From assembly GCA_030734395.1 (NCBI GenBank), contig JAUZTG010000044.1, forward strand, positions 620,001 through 684,000: a stretch of 64,000 nucleotides of DNA. The letters are read 5' to 3'. Both the position numbers and the translations under genes were made by a program. How positions within the stretch are numbered: position 1 is the first letter of the stretch; each line of letters begins with the position of its first letter. This DNA comes from Sarocladium kiliense (lineage: Eukaryota > Ascomycota > Sordariomycetes > Hypocreales > Sarocladiaceae). This document shows, piece after piece, positions 33,101 through 44,390 of the stretch. The notes below the pieces were generated by a model. It was not told the origin of the DNA and ran no database searches. It saw only the letters and a program-made list of their open reading frames with translations.

Positions 33101-33370
33101 CGTCACATGCTTCGAGATCAAGCTTCTAACAGCTCATCCAGATGGTGGAATCCTGCAGCGGAGTGGCAATCTGCCGACCGCTGCCATCGTATTGGGCAGA
33201 CGCGACCCTGTACCATCACCCGACTTTGTATAGAAGACTCTGTGGAAAGCCGAATGGTGCTCATTCAGGAGAAGAAAGCCAACATGATTCACTCCACCGT
33301 CAATGCAGACGACAAGGCTATGGAGTCACTCAGCCCCGAGGATATGCAGTTCCTCTTCAGGGGTTCTTGA
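30187..33370 (+). CDS. RAD16: DNA repair ATPase Rad16 (SNF2 family with RING finger)
   Basis: Exons 30187-30211, 30270-33084 and 33142-33370 give 1022 residues. The first 350 residues are polar and acidic, with an AT-hook-like KRRRGRPSK near residue 45. The SNF2 ATPase starts at about 410, with Walker A GDEMGLGKT at 444-452 and the DEAH box at 561-564. A Cys-rich insert (QCPCATLEW, SRCTHCKHAG) interrupts the two ATPase lobes. The C3HC4 RING finger is at about 773-815 (CCICDEPAEDTIRSRCKHDF), and the C-terminal helicase motif VI region reads DRCHRIGQTRP. Rad16 with Rad7 recognises UV lesions in silent chromatin. The last intron falls within the invariant DPWWNP motif, which confirms the splice. 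Confidence 0.96.
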
Positions 33371-33778
33371 GGCGCATATGGATATTCGAAGTAGACGAAT
33401 CACGTTATAATCACGAAACGGGTATGAGGACGGGACGACTCGTTGGCTTTAATGCATTATATAAATAGTATGACTGGCGTTTGGTTGGCGCAAGGAGAAA
33501 CGGGATAGTCGGTAGCTCTATATATCAGACAGCTAGATATTGCTCCTTGCTCTAGCTCCCGAATTGAGTATTTCATGGCACAAGACCACATGCGAGCTGT
33601 GGTTAGGTCCTCAGAGCTTGAGAAAGTCACTGCCGTCAGGCTGCGCAAAACATGTATAATGGGGCGACGACGATCACCGTGGTGCATGTGTAACCAACAG
33701 GCTCTACAACAACAATAACAATATAAAAGTCGCACTTTTGCTCCCAATGCTAATTTGTGACAGCAATATCAGTCTCTT
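33371..33778. other. Convergent 3' flanks of RAD16 and the arabinofuranosidase gene
   Basis: 408 bases, AT-richer than the genes, with AT-rich stretches such as cattatataaatag near 33462 and aacaataacaatataaaag near 33713. No coding or RNA gene is seen. Confidence 0.45.
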
Positions 33779-36046
33779 CTATGCCGCGAAGGACTGCTCA
33801 ACGCTCCGAGCCCTGTTGTGCTTCCCCTTCTTATTCCTGCAACCCTCATGCTTGTAGTCCGTATCAAGAACCGCAATGCTCAGTTCAGGCATCTCGAACT
33901 CGAAAGCGCCGTCCTCGTTGGCAGAAATGATGATGGTCGAGCGGTCAACAATGTTATCGCCGGTGTAAGGGTCGTTCCAGCGCATGGGGTCACCGACAGC
34001 GTTGGTCAGCATGGTAAGCGAGGCCTTGGTGCCCTCCTTGACGCCGTCGAACTTGACGGAGACAGGCTCGTCAGCACCATTGGTGGTGTTGTAGCAGGCG
34101 CCCTTCCAGATGAAGTTGCCCTTTTCTTCGTTAGTGCCGGCGACGTAGAAGATGGGGTCGAACTCCTCGGTGGCGGGCAGGGTGTGGCTCATAGGGTGGA
34201 AGGCGAAGAGCTCCCAGAGGTACCAGGAGGTAGAGCGGGTGACGGTCCAGGCGTCGAACTGCACGAGGGTGACGGCCCAGTTCCAGAAGTTCATGTTGCG
34301 CAGGATCGGGGCGTAGAACGTGGCGAAGATGCGGTCAGCGTTGCGCTCGTAGCCGATCATGGAGACGGCCTCGCCAACTGTGCCGATCCACCAGGGGAAG
34401 TAGTTCAGGTCGCCATCCCAGCCGATACCACCGTTGACGTGGGTAGCAGCGACTTCACCGATGATGTGAGGGCCATCGTTATCGAAGCGGTCGAACTCCT
34501 CAACGAGAACATCGGGCTTCTTGTAAGGGTGGTAATCACCGTACACACCCTCAGGAAGGTCGATGCCGTCAGCGTCAGTGTGGGTTCCGGAGGCGATGAT
34601 GGTGATGTCGGGCCACGCGGCGGAGATGGCTTCAACGAACATCGGGAGACGATACTCCTTGTACGAATCCCAACCTTCTTGACCGGCAGCGTACCAGTCC
34701 TCATTGCCGATCTCGACGAAATGAAGGTCTACGGGCTCAGGGTGGCCGAGCTCGGCACGGCGAGCACCCCATTTGGTGTCGACTCCGCCCTTAAGGAATT
34801 CGATCTGGTCGAGGGCGTCGTCAATGAATTGCTGGAGCTCGTCCTGAGGGGTGATGCTGCCGTCCATTGAGAGACCGGCGTAAACGCCAACGACTGGTAA
34901 TGGTGTTAGTGAGATAATTCATTGAGTGATTTGTCGGGGTAAAAGGGGATCGCCGTACCAAGCTCGAGGTCCATATCCTCAGCCCACCACAGGTACTCCA
35001 TCATACCGAGACCGTGAGTCTGTTGGTATCCCCAGAAGCCAGGGAAGCCCTTGCGGTAGCGAAGGGGGTAGAGAGTATCCTTCCAGTCCCACCAGGTGGT
35101 GTTGTCAATGCCCTCGAGCATGTTTCCACCAGGAATACGGAGAATGCTCTATGTTGCTATTGTCAGCTTTCTTGACTAGAAGGTATAATGGAGGTCTGTC
35201 CACTTACGGGGTGAAGCTCGTAGAGAGACTCAGCAATGTCCTTACGCAGGCCGTTCTCACGATCCTTGAAGGTCGGAGGGAAGAGGCTGATGAGGTTGAA
35301 GTCGATCTCGCCCTTGACTCCCTGTAGAGTGTCAGCTTATGGGCACCTCGCTTGCGACCTCCTAATGGGCCTGATAGGCCACATACCTTGGGGTCAAACT
35401 CCAACTGGAACGTATTGTTGCTTGACGGTGCGTTCTCCCAAGGAGTGAGCTCGAACTTGTGCTCAACCCACTCATTCTTCGTAGCCTTGGACTTGATCTT
35501 CACAGCACCAAACACGTCAGAGGTGGTGGTGTTCGACCGCAGCGAAGCCTCAAAGTGACCCTTGTAGTCACCCTTGACCCAGAAGGAACCCTTGTACTTC
35601 TGCTTCTTGACATCCATGCCCCAGTAGCCGTCATTGCGGAAGCCGATCTTGCCGTGCTTGTGGTTCTTGCCCTTAGAGACCTTCACGGAGACGGGCAGAG
35701 CATCGGAGAGGGGCTCATCGAGCTCACGAAGCTCAAGAGATGCGCCGTTGACGGGGAACCAACCGTCGAGGGTGAGGGGATAATGCTCATTGTACTGGAA
35801 TGCACGGTTACGGATGAGCTCAGCGTAGATACCGCCATCGCCGGAGTGGTTGATGTCCTACATATGCATGCGTGAGTTGCCAGGCCAATCGAGGAAGAGT
35901 GATTAGTTCAAGGGGGGGCGTACCTCATGAAGGAAGCCGTATTGCCTGCCACTGGTAGCATTGCCTCCAGAGCTCTCAACCTCAATCTTCGCACCAAAGG
36001 CAGAGAGGATCTGCGTGGCCACGAGGGCCAACGAGAAAGACTTCAT
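33779..36046 (-). CDS. abfA: Secreted alpha-L-arabinofuranosidase, glycoside hydrolase family 51
   Basis: Exons 36046-35924, 35857-35387, 35321-35208, 35148-34959 and 34893-33779 give 670 residues. The first 19 residues (MKSFSLALVATQILSAFGA) are a signal peptide. An N-terminal carbohydrate-binding-like beta domain (about 60-200, with GFRNDGYWGMDVKKQKY) precedes the GH51 barrel. The barrel shows SILRIPGGNMLEG, WWDWKDTLYPL and GYQQTHGLGMMEYLWWAED. The acid/base is Glu364 in VEIGNEDW, and the nucleophile is probably Glu446 in HIIGEVAATHV. The C-terminal beta domain covers about 520-650. It removes arabinofuranosyl side chains from hemicellulose and pectin. The length fits fungal AbfA proteins (about 630-670). 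A 350-residue open frame antisense to the last exon is a codon-bias shadow. Confidence 0.94.
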
Positions 36047-38769
36047 GGTGACGAAACTTCCCTTTGCTATGAAGTCCTCTTGGAGATCTTGGTCAAGTCA
36101 AGGGAACAGTAGCAGCACCAGCACGGAAGAAGCCCTGCAGGAAAGATTGGGGTCCAGATGAGATCTACGGAGATGGATACAACTCTGGCTATATATACCG
36201 GTTATACACAATCGCCTCTCGAGCATCCAGGATGAATTGATTATATGGGGGGGGGATGAAAAGAGCTACATCACACCCCCTTCGCCTCCCCCTCACGTAG
36301 AGCTAAACCATCAAGCCGGGAAGCAACATCGGCCGAAGAGGGCGCTTCCTTGAACGAGGATACTGTCAAGCAAGGTAATGGGGCCACGATGGGGCGTTAC
36401 ATTGACTGTTGACGAGCAGGTGACCTAGAGGAGGGTGCCTGATATTAGCTGCGGGATGGCCTCATGTAAGTCATTTAGATGGGGAAGGGAAGCCATCTTG
36501 GCCACTCAAGAATCATGAACAACAAAGCTCGAAGCTTCCCCCGCACGATCCCCAGCTACGCTCGGCAAACAATTCACTCGTGTGATTCGTCTGCTTGTAG
36601 GACTGCTCATAGGTGGGATTGATCAACATAAACAAGCGCAAGGCTAAGAGGCCCGCCCAGACGGCTATGTTCTCTTGGTGCCGGCTGTTGTGACCGTTCT
36701 TCACCTAGCTCCATAGACGGGATAAACGTCGCCTGTAGAAACGCAGCCAAGGTTATTTCTCTTCCTTCTCTGTCTCTCGTACAGCTTATGCGAGCAGCCC
36801 AGGGCCCAAATATTGACGCATCTGATTCGCCAATGGAATGGCCTGAGTATAGTGCAGTGACGCTTATACCCTGGCTTGAACCTCTACATTACACATATGA
36901 GCCGGCGAGCGGGGGAGGTGAGGTGGCGGGAAGGGTTACATCGTGGAAGCAGGGCAGGGAGGGGGCTTTGGGCTTGTCGCAAGGGCCCTCACGGAGTCAG
37001 CGTCCCGAAAAGGCTGTCTGGGTTTTCCTTTGGCCTGTTTGTATATGCATCTCCAAAGCAGAAAAGGGGGACCGCGTATAAACCCAGCCGAGGAGCGGTT
37101 CGTTTGTTCCTGGATGATATAGTCGGGACGTTGTTGCTTGGCTGTGGCTCACACGGGAAGATAGTAGCTCTTGGGAGTCTGGGCCATCAAACTCGCATAT
37201 CGACGGCTCCGGTACAAGGACAAAAGGTAACGATAGGGAACCAGGCCATTTCTGTGAAAACAAAACGGGAGAGAGAGGGCAACGAACTCCCTGACTTCCC
37301 GTCCCATCATTACCCCCCTCCCCGGCTTTCTCCAACTTTGTGGAGAAGCACAGGCCAGTGCAACCATCACGTCGGTGCCTCCCGATTCGAGCGCTTCGTC
37401 GTCATGTAGTCCTTGTTCTCTTCTAGCGTCAACGGCTCTTAAGCTGCCTACTCGGGAAATCTAGTCCTTTTTTTCTTGACTCGTTCTGCTCGCTGGTCTT
37501 CTTGGCTGTGCTTCTACCTGGACAGAGTCGGACGCCATCATTAGTCTGCTGACCGATGAATAACACAGCCACTGTCCCCAAGCTGCCTTTTCCTGCCTTT
37601 TTCCTATCTTGCTCTCGAGGCTCGCAGCTGTTGAATTTAACCGCTCAAAGCTGCCATAGCTCCGTGCCTATCGGCCCTGGGGTCAGCCCTGACCCATGCA
37701 ATTGCAGATGATTCCGGGTCCTGGATTCGGCTACGGCTATATTACGATAACCGAGCAGCACAAAGCTGGCAAATACCCTGCCAAATAATTTTCCAATTAC
37801 CCTGCTGGAGAGTTTTTGCGCAGCTCTTGCCTTCTCGTTTTATTTTAAACTCGTGTGGCTTGCCTCAAGTGCCCTTCAATTACACAGAACTTTTCAAGCT
37901 CGTGTACCACGGCTAGGTCCGTGTACAAGGCTTCACTGAACCTCCAACTGCACATCCTTGCGATCTTCGCCCAAAGGAAGGCCATTGTTTCTGCTGGATA
38001 CGAATCGGGATACATGCGTCCTGTTTCGTAGCATTGAGCCTCTTGGATCTCGTAGTGTTTGGAACCCTGCAGCTACAGCAATGGTGATGCCTCTGCAAGA
38101 CCCCGTCAACTAATTACCCAATCATTGACGTTCGAAACAAGTGCCGTGTCTTCTTAAAGAACCTTCGTTGGAGCCCCTTTGTTTAGACTGCGCCCAAGCC
38201 TTGAGCAAAAGGAAAATAGCATGGTATCTTGAGTGACAGAGCAGATCGAATCGGGTCTAGATATTGCAGCTACAACTAGCAAGGAGGCAGGACCATGTCA
38301 TGCTATTCGATTGACAAGACCACGAAAAGATAGCAATTAAGGTGTTTCGCAATACAGCAAATAGCACACGAGCCAAGATGATAGTATGTTGGTCAGAATG
38401 ATAGCATCGGCGAGCAATAACGGACGCGTTGTCGCTCTGGTACGTTACACGTCGACAACACACACTACAGCACATACTGGCCACTCAGTCTCCACAATCC
38501 GAGCTCATGAACCAATGCAACATACACGCAATGTTTAGGCACACGAGTTTACAAGAAATGACATTTATTATCACCACCACTCTATGCGTTCGATCTGTAT
38601 ACGTGTCTTCCCGCGTGGGACGAACAAAGATCGGTACGTCGAAAAGGAGCAACTGCTAAAGCAGTCAAAGAATGCGCAAATATCTGTCTGTACTTTTGTA
38701 TTCGTTTCCCGGGTGCATATGTGCGTTCGGGCCAAAGCAAGGCAACATGAAAGCCCGTCAACTCTTCAC
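36047..38769. other. 2.7-kb intergenic region between the arabinofuranosidase and ornithine decarboxylase genes
   Basis: No supported gene. The AbfA promoter lies just above 36047. It has a run of nine G at 36246-36254, GAGCTAAA at about 36298 and an XlnR-like GGCTAA at about 36643. T-runs occur near 37461-37480. The stretch 38150-38769 should include the 3' UTR of the ornithine decarboxylase gene. Short frames near 36876-37409 and 37559 lack domain features. Confidence 0.4.
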
Positions 38770-40182
38770 TCAAAGATCGAGCAGGGCCTTAGCACCGGGC
38801 TCGCTGCACACATAAATGACCTCGTGAGAGTTCGAGAAGCCGTTGAACTGTGTGGCCGAGCACTTAGTGTAGGCGCCCATATCTTCGAAATAGAGCCAGT
38901 CGCCAACATCCAGCACGCGGTCGAAACGGGTGCTCTCGGAGATGCGGTCAATGCCGTCGCAAGTCGGGCCCCAGATCGAGTATTCGACACCCTCGCCAGC
39001 GGGGCAAGGGCCAGATCCGACTGTGTTGTACATAGACTGCCCTCCAGCGCGGAGGATTCGAGCCTCGGGGTTCTGGTGATCGAACATGATGCTGGAGAAG
39101 TTGCCGTAAACGCCATCGTTCACGTAAACCATGTAGCCCTTCCCGTCCAGAGTGGGATCCTCGACAGTGCGTCGAGCAATCACGTTGCAGGCGATGGTGA
39201 AGGCCGAGGAGACATAGTAGCGGCCAGGCTCAGCAATAATATCAACGCCGGAGCCAGCTGGGAAGTACTCATCGAGAGCGCTGTCAAGAACAGCTGCCAT
39301 GGTCTCGAAGGTGTCGCCGCTGAAGCCGCCACCAACATCGAGGGTGCGCATGTTGAAGCCGTAGCCACGAGCCTGCTGGAAAACAGTGTGGGCATCGCGA
39401 ACAGCTTGGCAGAAGGCCATAGGATCAGAGGCGCCAGAGCCGACGTGGAAGCTGACTCCCACAACGTTGAGCCCGAGCTCTTTGGCAGTGCTCAGAAGGC
39501 TCTCGGTGGTGTCCATGGCAGCGCCAAACTTCATGCTCAGGCGGCATAGGCTGGAGGTATCATCCGTCATGATGCGGAGGAACAGCTCAGCACCGGGGAA
39601 CAGCTTGGCGATCTTGTAGAGCTCGTCGGCATTGTCGAAGGTCATCTGCTTGACACCGGCAGCCTTCACGTAGCGAACGTACGAGTTGGTCTTGCACGGC
39701 TGGGCGTAGATGATGCGATCTGGGCTGGTGCCCTGGCTGAGAACCTGTTCAATTTCACCCTTGGACGCGCAGTCGAAGCCAGTGCCCAGCTCCGCAAGCA
39801 GGCGCAGGACTCGGGGGTCAGGGTTGCATTTGACGGCTAAAGAACATTATGAGCATGATTCAGGAGTAGGCAGAAGCCAGAGCTGGGTTCAAAACTCACC
39901 ATAAAATGGCTTAACGCGAGGGAGGTTCTTCTTCCAGCGGAGGTGCTGGCGGTAAACCTCGCCAAGGTCAGCAACGAAGAAGGTGTCCTCGTCACCGGGC
40001 TCGCAAAGCTCGTGATCGACAGCCTCAGCACGGCGGTGCAGGGCTTCGCCGATCAGCGTTTTAGGGTCTATTGGACCATGATGATGATTCTGCAGAGGTT
40101 CCACTAAGTGGGACTTCTTGATCAACACATTATTGTTGACATGATGGGTGTAGCACTCGACGGCAGCAGTTGCCATAACCAT
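38770..40182 (-). CDS. SPE1: Ornithine decarboxylase
   Basis: Exons 40182-39900 and 39836-38770 give 449 residues. The enzyme is a group IV PLP-dependent decarboxylase that makes putrescine, the first step of polyamine synthesis. The PLP lysine is Lys97 in PFYAVKCNPDP, a codon reached exactly across the intron. Other marks are LDVGGGFSGD, AEPGRYYV at about 296-303 (phosphate loop) and the active-site Cys387 in WGPTCDG. The conserved segment FFVADLGEVYRQHLRWKKNL precedes the intron. I chose ATG 40182 (MVMATAAVECY). The same frame is open upstream to about 40296, where ccaccccag is a good acceptor, so an extra 5' exon may exist. Fungal ODC mRNAs often have long leaders with upstream ORFs. Confidence 0.9.
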
Positions 40183-42543
40183 ATCCCGGGTGTTGACGGT
40201 ACGGGGGTTTGGAGAGGAATTGGCGGTGTAGTTGCGGCCTGGGTTGGCGAGAACCTCGAAAGAATCAGAGGTTGTCTGGTGGTGTATTAAACTTGACTGG
40301 GGTGGCAAGAGGGTGTTAGGGAGGTCGGAAGCGGAAGCAGGCCTGTCCCTCTGTGATTTCGCGAGGTCTCCTCGACTCTTCCTCGGCTAGAGGAAGAACC
40401 TCTGGGATCCTCCTATGCGGCAGCTCGCGGGATTCGGGAGACGGCGGGGATCGATGGTAGTCCAACGGCTCGCCGAAGAACAAGAACTCGAGTGTCTTAG
40501 TAGACGGCAGGCGGGGGAGGAGGAATGGCGTTGATGATGTGTGCGGTCTTTCGGAGGCTGAAATCTTGGTCACTGACGAACAGAACGGCGGGAGCCGTGG
40601 TTAAGCTGGTGCCTTTGCAGACCAAAGGCAGTCGAGTCGATGGGATGAGGTGACTCTGGGAAGATACTGGTCAGCTCAAGTTGTGAGGAACAGAGAAGAC
40701 GGTGTGTGCTTGAGCGATGGAGTAGGGATTGGAAATCGAGGTGGAGGCGGTGCGTTGTCCGCATAAGTCGGCGCAATAGCCCTCACCAGATGCAACCGTA
40801 TGTGCAGCCCCGGTTTCGCTCAAACGGGCGAGGTGGTTCTTTTGCTGGTGGCTTACCTGGTTCGAAGTGATCCAGAGTGACGAAGAAAGTTGCGAGGATC
40901 AAAAGCTGAAAGGTTGGACACGATGGTCTAGGGAAGCTGTTGCTGTGGAGGAGGTAGAAGGATGAAAGGGGGGGAAGGGCTGGACCGGCGAGACTTTTTT
41001 AGAGAAAAGTCAATGATGTGTGACGATGGCGGGGCGGCGGTGTCGATAGGCTGCGCGGATGGAGGAAGCTGCAGGCGGCGACGCGGTGAGTGCAGCCAGC
41101 CCAGGTTCAGAATTTTCCCCGGATGTTCAGTTACATGCTGCACTAGGCACTGTGGGTGTGACAGGAGGTACAGCTACCAGATCTCTTGCCCCACCATCAG
41201 CATCCGGACACTGGCGTTCACCAGGTTGGCAGTGGGCAAGACGAGGGAAAAAACTTCACTAAGCGACAGATCAGCCAGGCAGGCAATCAGTAAACCCCCG
41301 TACAGCGTAAAGTCGTCGGGATTTGAAGGGACTTGGCAAAGATTCTCAGAAGGCTGTGCATCTACAGATTCATCCATACAGATGAGAACATCAGCACTGC
41401 CTTCACTCGCAAGTCTCATGCCAGGCTGCCTCCCATCCGCCGCTGAATCCATTAATAGGCGGATCGGCCAGGAACGGAATCACCACCACCATCAGGACCT
41501 GGATCACCCTCCCCCTCCAGCCACCGGTTCTAGAAGCACACGGCCGCAGGAACCGCGCATCAGCTTGCGAGATATGCAGACTCCAGCATGGGCACTCACT
41601 AACCACCCATCGCGATGCCTGATCGCACTTTGTAATCTCGATCCCAAACCACACCGCTGTCCACCGTCCTCCACCCAACCAACCAGACCAACCCATGTGT
41701 TCCTGTTGCTCGACCATCTTATCCTCGTCTTGTCGACCGTCCTTGAACTGGCCCCAGGGACTGTCTTGCTCCCAACACCTTGATACTCTTGTGAATCTAG
41801 ATTCTGCACCGGCAAGCTGACCCGCTACGGTGACGTAAAGTGCCTTCTTCGCTGGGGCTCCGCAACTTATCCTTGTGGATCGCCCTGACGGTGCTCCCGT
41901 TGATGTTGCCGCCTTTCGAGTCGGGCTGCTCCGAGCGAACGTGTCGCGGGAGGCAAGACCACGAATGAGATCGAAGGCATAGTAATTCGAACTGGGAGGT
42001 CACGTGGCTAAAGCATGTGCCCTTCAACGAGATCGCCGTTCATAGGCCGACATTTGCTTCGACGTAGGACTGCTTCGAGCCAGGACGTTCCGATACCCTA
42101 TTGTCGAAAGCAATACCCTTCCTTATTGCTGCTTCCACGTTTCAACTCGATTACGCAGTGGCGAAGCTTCTTCCAACATAACCCGACATTTTGCGTGTGG
42201 CTCTCAGACTCAGTCTTGAATTGACTAAACACAGCACATACAAGCTTGAAGAACTGTTGAATCCGTGCTTCAGACCAAGACAAATGCACAAGGCATATTT
42301 CAAAACTTGATTTGTAGTAGAATGCTATCTTTGCCATGCCCAACTTCACACTCGTGTACCATTCCACCTCCACGGGAGAATCGACTACCCTGCACCCCTG
42401 CGCTCGAGACTCCACATTTAACCGTCAAGTTGACACCTTGAGCTTTGACTTGTAGACACGGCACCTTTTACCCCAACGTCGCCTCTCAGCTCTAAATCCC
42501 AGAAACACGGACAGCAGACACCGCGTTCGAAGGGCTGTTCAAC
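40183..42543. promoter_or_regulatory. Divergent region between the ornithine decarboxylase and LCL2 genes
   Basis: 2.36 kb. The first 600 bases probably hold the long ODC leader. Minus-strand open frames at 40573-40316 and 40776-40570 are candidates for upstream ORFs or a 5' exon, but neither can be joined with confidence. No gene is supported between 40900 and 42540; a 273-residue + strand frame at 40962-41783 has no domain character. Confidence 0.4.
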
Positions 42544-42965
42544 ATGAAGCTTCTTCTCTCACTTCTTCTGGCCCTGCTGCCACTCGCCTCCGCCCAATTC
42601 GGCGGCTTCTTCGAGCAAATGTTTGGAGGCCAAGAAGGCCATGGGCACGGCCACCAACAGCCACGGAACAACCCCAGCGATGCGAATAACTACCGCACTC
42701 ATTTCGAGCAATGTAAGTTCTTCTTTCTATCCCCTCTTCATTTGCATAGCTTGCTAATGTATGTAATTTAGCTACGTGTGACAAGTACCTCTGCCCCGAT
42801 ACCCTCGCCTGCGTCCACTTTCCGCACCACTGCCCCTGCGCATGGGATGCCCACGAGGATAAGGTCGAGTTGGGGGATGGATTGAGAGTTTGTGTTTCGA
42901 AGGGTGGGTTTAAGGCTGGAGAGGCGGCGAGGAAGATCGAGTTGGCCCGGAAGGGCTTGTTATAG
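42544..42965 (+). CDS. LCL2: Lcl2-like secretory-pathway protein
   Basis: Exons 42544-42712 and 42772-42965 give 120 residues. A signal peptide (MKLLLSLLLALLPLASA) is followed by QFGGFFEQMFGG, a Gly/His-rich linker (GHGHGHQQ) and a Cys-rich domain. Five of its six Cys are in CDKYLCPDTLAC and HHCPC. The end is RVCVSKGGFKAGEAARKIEL. This is the complete Lcl2 (long chronological lifespan 2) family, ER-lumen or secreted proteins genetically linked to ER-associated degradation in yeast. Length matches the yeast protein (131 residues). The intron at the FEQ/S junction has a 59-nt length and normal borders. It is convergent with the inhibitor-2 gene. Confidence 0.9.
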
Positions 42966-43573
42966 GTGCTTGTCTCGGGGCTGGCTTAGAGTGGGTGATA
43001 GGTTTGTGTCGCCGGAACGGAGAGGAAGCCATGATGATGCTATGAGTTGAAGAGATGAGTGATGATTAGATGGACTGTAATCCGGGGTTCGATGAGGAGA
43101 CAACAGTGTACATAGGTGGGATGGCTGGGTGGCCAGAAATAGTGTCACATGGGAAAGCCAGCATGAAGCATCCTTACAAAGTCTCAAGGGTTATGTTCCA
43201 AAAGGTCTTGCCATCTGTATAAAGCTACAAGCCGATCCAAGGAAAAGCGCTCCCCAGGCCGTCGCTAATAATTGCAGCATTCTCCTTGTTCCGCACCGAA
43301 GCTTGAACTGGAGGGATGCAAGCAAGTCGGTCAACGACAGTGGTAGAACCACTAAGAGAAGAGAAAATGAAATAAGAAAACGCCGTTGTGCCAGGCAAGA
43401 AATGCTCGACACCTTGGAAAAAACAGAGGCTGCCACTCCATAATCCACAAACATCAACAGAAACTTCCCATTTCCGTTCAATCATGACACTCCATCGTGT
43501 TCCCGTGGTATCTCGTCAATAACACTCCCACCCCCGTCCCCGTCGAACCATGAAACTGGACCAGTAGTCAGAC
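42966..43573. other. Convergent 3' flanks of the LCL2 and GLC8 genes
   Basis: 608 bases with no supported coding exon. Short frames on both strands have no family features. Confidence 0.4.
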
Positions 43574-44390
43574 TCATGCTACGCCGTTGGGAACACGAGG
43601 AACAGGCGGCACCGGCTGCTCCTCATCATCGTCATCAAGCGTATCCTCAGGATGACCAAGTAGCTGCGCCACGTTCTTCATCTCGTAGTGCTTCTTGCGC
43701 AGCTCCTCGAACTTGCGATGCTTCTCTCTCTCTTCCGCCGAAAGCCCAGCCAAGTCCGGGTCGGAGGTGTGGCCGACGCTCTCTTCGTCCACATGAACGG
43801 TCTTCTCACCGGGCGACCTCGCCGGCGCTTCCGGGATCTCCTCCTCCGGCTCGCCCAGAGACAGCCCCGGAATGTCATCCTCAGGGCGCGCACGTGGAGC
43901 TTTATTACGAGGAGAGTTGCCCTGCACAGCAATATAGTCGTCGTCCTCATCAGATGGATCCTCGGCCGGGTCATAGTGTTTTGCGTAGGGGGTCTTGGGC
44001 TCGTCGATCTTCATGGTGGAGGAGCGCTCCTGCTCGGTGAGGTAGAGGTTGGCTTCGTCCCACTTGAGGCGCTGGGAGGTCTCGTGGGGGTCGGAGGAGT
44101 TGTGAGCTGACTGGCGGCGGGAAGCAGAACGGGCGGCGGATGAGGAGCGACGATGCCCGGCGTTGATCTGGGTGTTTTCGATGGTGATTTCCTTGCCGGA
44201 CATGGAGCGTTCGCGGCGAGGGGAGGTGGGAGGGGACTTCTGGTAGGAGTTCTTGAGAATGCCTGGATGATGTGATATTAGCCGATATTCTGTAGTAGTC
44301 ATGAAGCCTGATCGAGTAGAGCTCACCCTTGGGCCTCTGAGCCTCCGGACCTGGCGGCGAGTGGACCGCTTGTTCAACAGCTGATGCCAT
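43574..44390 (-). CDS. GLC8: Protein phosphatase 1 regulatory subunit, inhibitor-2/Glc8 type
   Basis: Exons 44390-44327 and 44262-43574 give 250 residues. After a short N-terminus (MASAVEQAVHSPPGPEAQRP) comes KGILKNSYQ, the conserved inhibitor-2 segment (KGILK) that docks on PP1; the intron falls inside it. The second conserved block is LKWDEANLYLTEQERSSTMK followed by IDEPKTPYAKHYD. It holds the PxTPY site, whose Thr is phosphorylated by glycogen-synthase-kinase-type kinases in the family. A third block, HRKFEELRKKHYEMKNV, matches the C-terminal helix that enters the PP1 active site. The rest is acidic and disordered. It regulates type 1 phosphatase (Glc7). Length is close to that of yeast Glc8 (229 residues). 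Confidence 0.92.

Noticed and set aside
33818..34870. 350-residue open frame on the + strand
   Set aside because: It is exactly antisense to the last exon of the GH51 arabinofuranosidase. It arises from C-ending codon bias and encodes a Val/Gly/Asp-rich sequence without domain character.
38584..39549. 321-residue open frame on the + strand
   Set aside because: Antisense to the ornithine decarboxylase exon; low complexity (Ala, Val, Glu) and no family features.
40962..41783. 273-residue open frame on the + strand between the ODC and LCL2 genes
   Set aside because: Composition is Arg/Ser/Pro-rich, with no hydrophobic core pattern or motif; it lies in a promoter and leader region.
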